Part shown: positions 51,006-52,542 of the stretch, one piece after another | Layout of the letters: the number at the start of each line of letters is the position of its first letter | How positions within the stretch are numbered: the stretch's first letter is position 1 | Assembly (NCBI GenBank): GCA_001899085.1 | Contig: MKVB01000001.1 | Location: forward strand, 336,311-388,852 | DNA: 52,542 nt | Reading direction: 5' to 3' | DNA from: Devosia sp. 66-14 | GTDB lineage: Bacteria > Pseudomonadota > Alphaproteobacteria > Rhizobiales > Devosiaceae | The notes under the pieces: model-generated | Told to the model about the DNA's origin: nothing | What the model saw: the letters and a program-made list of their open reading frames with translations, nothing else | The model's database searches: none | Program-made: the position numbers and the translations under genes

Positions 51006-52375
51006 TGGCGCGGCCCTATTCGCTGCGGCGCCGCCTTCTGCTGTGGCTGATGGTGGCGCTGCTCGCGGTGGCGGCGCTGGCGGTTGTCGATACCTGGCGC
51101 GAGGCCCGCGACACCGCGACCTCGCTGTCCGACCGCGTGCTTGCCGGATCCGTGCTGGCCATCGCCGAGCGGGTGATCGTCACCGAGGACGGCGTACTCG
51201 AGGTCGACGTGCCCTATGTGGCGCTGGAAATGCTGACCTCGGCGGCGCAGGACCGGGTATTCTACCGTGTCGACGGGCCGGAGGGTTTCATCACCGGCTA
51301 CCAGACGCTGCCCACCTCCGTCAGCGCCACGGCCGACATTGCCTATTCCGACGCCAGCTTCCGCGGCGAGCCGATCCGGGTCGCGGTGCTGCGGCGGGCG
51401 GCGTCCTCCGGCGTCAGCGCCATCCCGTTCACCGTGACCGTGGCGGAAACCACCATTGCCCGCACGCAACTGACCCAGACCCTGCTGCTGCGCTCGGCGA
51501 TCCGGCTGGCGCTGCTGATCCTCGCAGCCGCGGTGATCCTGTGGCTGGCGGTGGGGTTCTCGCTCGCCCCGCTCTACCGGCTGCGGGACGCGATATCGCA
51601 GCGGGCGCTGGACGATCTCAGCCCGATCGAACAGGAGGTGCCGCGCGAGGTGCAGGGGCTGGTCGACACCATCAACTCGTTCATGACCCGCCTGTCCGCA
51701 GCGCTCGAGGCGCTCAGGCATTTTACCGGCAATGCCAGCCACCAGCTCCGCACTCCGCTGGCCATCATCCGCACGCAGCTGGCGCTGGCGCTCCGCGCCG
51801 ATACACCGGCGGCGGCACGCGAGGCGGCGCGAACCGCCGATGCCGCCGTGGTGCACGCCGAGCGCGTGCTGGCGCAGCTCCTGCTGCTGGCCCGCATCGA
51901 TGAAGCCGCCTCCGACCGGCTGCAGTTTCCGATTCTCGATCTGCACGAACTTGCACGAGAACGCACGGGCGACTACGTGGTCCGCGCCCATGCGGCCGAA
52001 ATCGACCTTGGCTTCGAAGGCAACGGCCCTGCCCTGGTCCGCGGCGACCCGATGCTGCTGGGCGAATTGCTCAGCAACCTGATCGAGAACGCCATCGCCT
52101 ATGCCGGCCCCGGCTCCGAGGCGACGGTTCGCGTCGCTGCCGCCGATGACGTGCTGCTCGAGATTGCCGATACCGGCAAGGGTGTTGCGCCGGAGCAGCT
52201 GGCCGCGGTGCGCAAGCGCTTCAGCCGGGGCGACAGCGACAAACCTGGCGCCGGCCTCGGCCTGCCGATCGTCGAGGAGATCGCGCAACTGCTCGGTGCC
52301 GAACTGAGCGTCGCCTCGCCGCCGGGCGGTGGCTTCAGCGTGCAGCTCCGGCTCCCGATTGCGAGCACCCCCTGA
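51005..52375 (+). CDS. TctE-family sensor histidine kinase
   Basis: 456 residues. Two membrane helices (about 11-29 and 163-187) flank a periplasmic sensor of the 2CSK_N type (about 30-160, FYRVDGPEGFITGYQTLP). A HAMP-like linker is followed by the H-box HFTGNASHQLRTPLAI (phospho-accepting His246) and the ATPase with NLIENAIAYA, DTGKGVAPEQ and GAGLGLPIVEE. It partners with the overlapping response regulator. The likely target is the tct transporter or the divergent binding-protein gene. Confidence 0.94.
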
Positions 52376-52395
52376 CGGTAGTTGCCACTCGTGTG

Positions 52396-52436
52396 AGTTC
52401 GTGCAATATCGTGCATGAACATGCATGGAGTCGCAC
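52396..52436. promoter_or_regulatory. repeats upstream of the DeoR-type gene
   Basis: TCGTGCA occurs twice, at about 52399-52405 and 52409-52415, and TGCATG-AA-CATGCA is an inverted repeat at 52412-52425, directly before the start. Direct or inverted repeats in this place often bind the product of the adjacent DeoR-family gene. Confidence 0.5.
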
Positions 52437-52542
52437 ATGCTCACCGATGAACGCCACGATGTGATCCGTGCCCTGCTGCTAAGCGATGGGCGTGTCGTCG
52501 CCAATGAACTCGCGGTGCGCTTTGGTGTGTCGGAAGACACAG
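52437..52542 (+). CDS. DeoR-family transcriptional regulator, N-terminal fragment (cut by window edge)
   Basis: Only 35 codons are visible. LTDERHDVIRALLLSDGRVVANELAVRFGVSEDT is the typical first half of a DeoR helix-turn-helix (RxxxIxxLLxxxGxVxVxELAxxFxVSxxT). ATG 52437 follows GGAG by seven bases; ATG 52425 in the same frame is an alternative. DeoR proteins usually control sugar or nucleoside use, with a phosphosugar as signal; the effector domain is outside the window. Confidence 0.88.
   Translation, partial: MLTDERHDVIRALLLSDGRVVANELAVRFGVSEDT

Overview
The window reads as ordinary chromosome of a GC-rich alphaproteobacterium, most likely order Hyphomicrobiales (Rhizobiales). The evidence is gene order and gene content: rlpA next to a D,D-carboxypeptidase gene, a pyrG-secG-tpiA-ppiD-trpE-trpG-trpD-trpC-moaC-moeA block, an ATP12-type F1 chaperone, DUF4169 and DUF4282 proteins, an ornithine decarboxylase with a speF-type leader, and several palindromic intergenic elements of rhizobial type. 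A Devosia-like genus is my guess and is not proven. No phage, integrase, transposase, CRISPR array or rRNA is visible. One tRNA, Leu(GAG), is present.

Layout. 1-2641 (minus): cell-wall genes dac (cut by the window edge) and rlpA, then an alpha/beta hydrolase. 2741-7501 (plus): methionine synthase metH behind a perfect 20-bp palindrome, followed by three overlapping small genes of unknown role. 7607-10648: a small membrane protein, then a MerR-type metal sensor divergent from a Zn/Cd/Pb P1B-ATPase. 10671-12942: tRNA-Leu, a lone FliN-like SpoA protein, lipB, a DUF4282 protein and DoxX. 13134-16198 (plus): rimO and folate genes folP-folB-folK, all overlapping or nearly so. 16310-20662 (minus): fluoride channel crcB, rluC, a secreted lectin-like protein, two tandem HAD phosphatases and the ATP12 chaperone. 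20764-26071 (minus): degP-type protease with rarA, and a yqiJ-flotillin pair. 26178-27496 (plus): regulated ornithine decarboxylase. 27619-31395: twin small membrane proteins, glutathione peroxidase, a LuxR-HTH/VOC fusion, DUF4169, a TetR/GST divergent pair with two operators, and a GNAT acetyltransferase. 31395-34521 (minus): pyrG, secG, tpiA. 34654-42456 (plus): ppiD leading into tryptophan and then molybdopterin genes. 42473-45210 (minus): sulfate transporter cysP-cysT-cysW with no ATPase gene beside it. 45395-48653 (minus): a tripartite tricarboxylate transporter tctC-tctB-tctA. 49075-52375: a lone periplasmic binding protein divergent from a TctD/TctE-like two-component system. 52437-52542: start of a DeoR-type regulator.

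Most genes form tight translationally coupled runs (ATGA or TGATG overlaps), and most assignments are household functions. The parts that are not routine are: the regulatory sites (metH palindrome, MerR promoter, TetR double operator, ornithine decarboxylase leader); the three-gene tail of metH, including a protein that looks like a G3E/CobW GTPase without its P-loop; a YqiJ gene whose conserved N-terminus points to an AUA start codon; an RlpA whose usual catalytic histidine position is not histidine; a family of palindromic elements, one of which supplies the stop codons of two convergent genes; and the orphan binding protein next to a Tct-type sensor kinase. I did not find one clearly new multi-gene system. 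The metH tail and the orphan binding protein with its two-component system are the best candidates.
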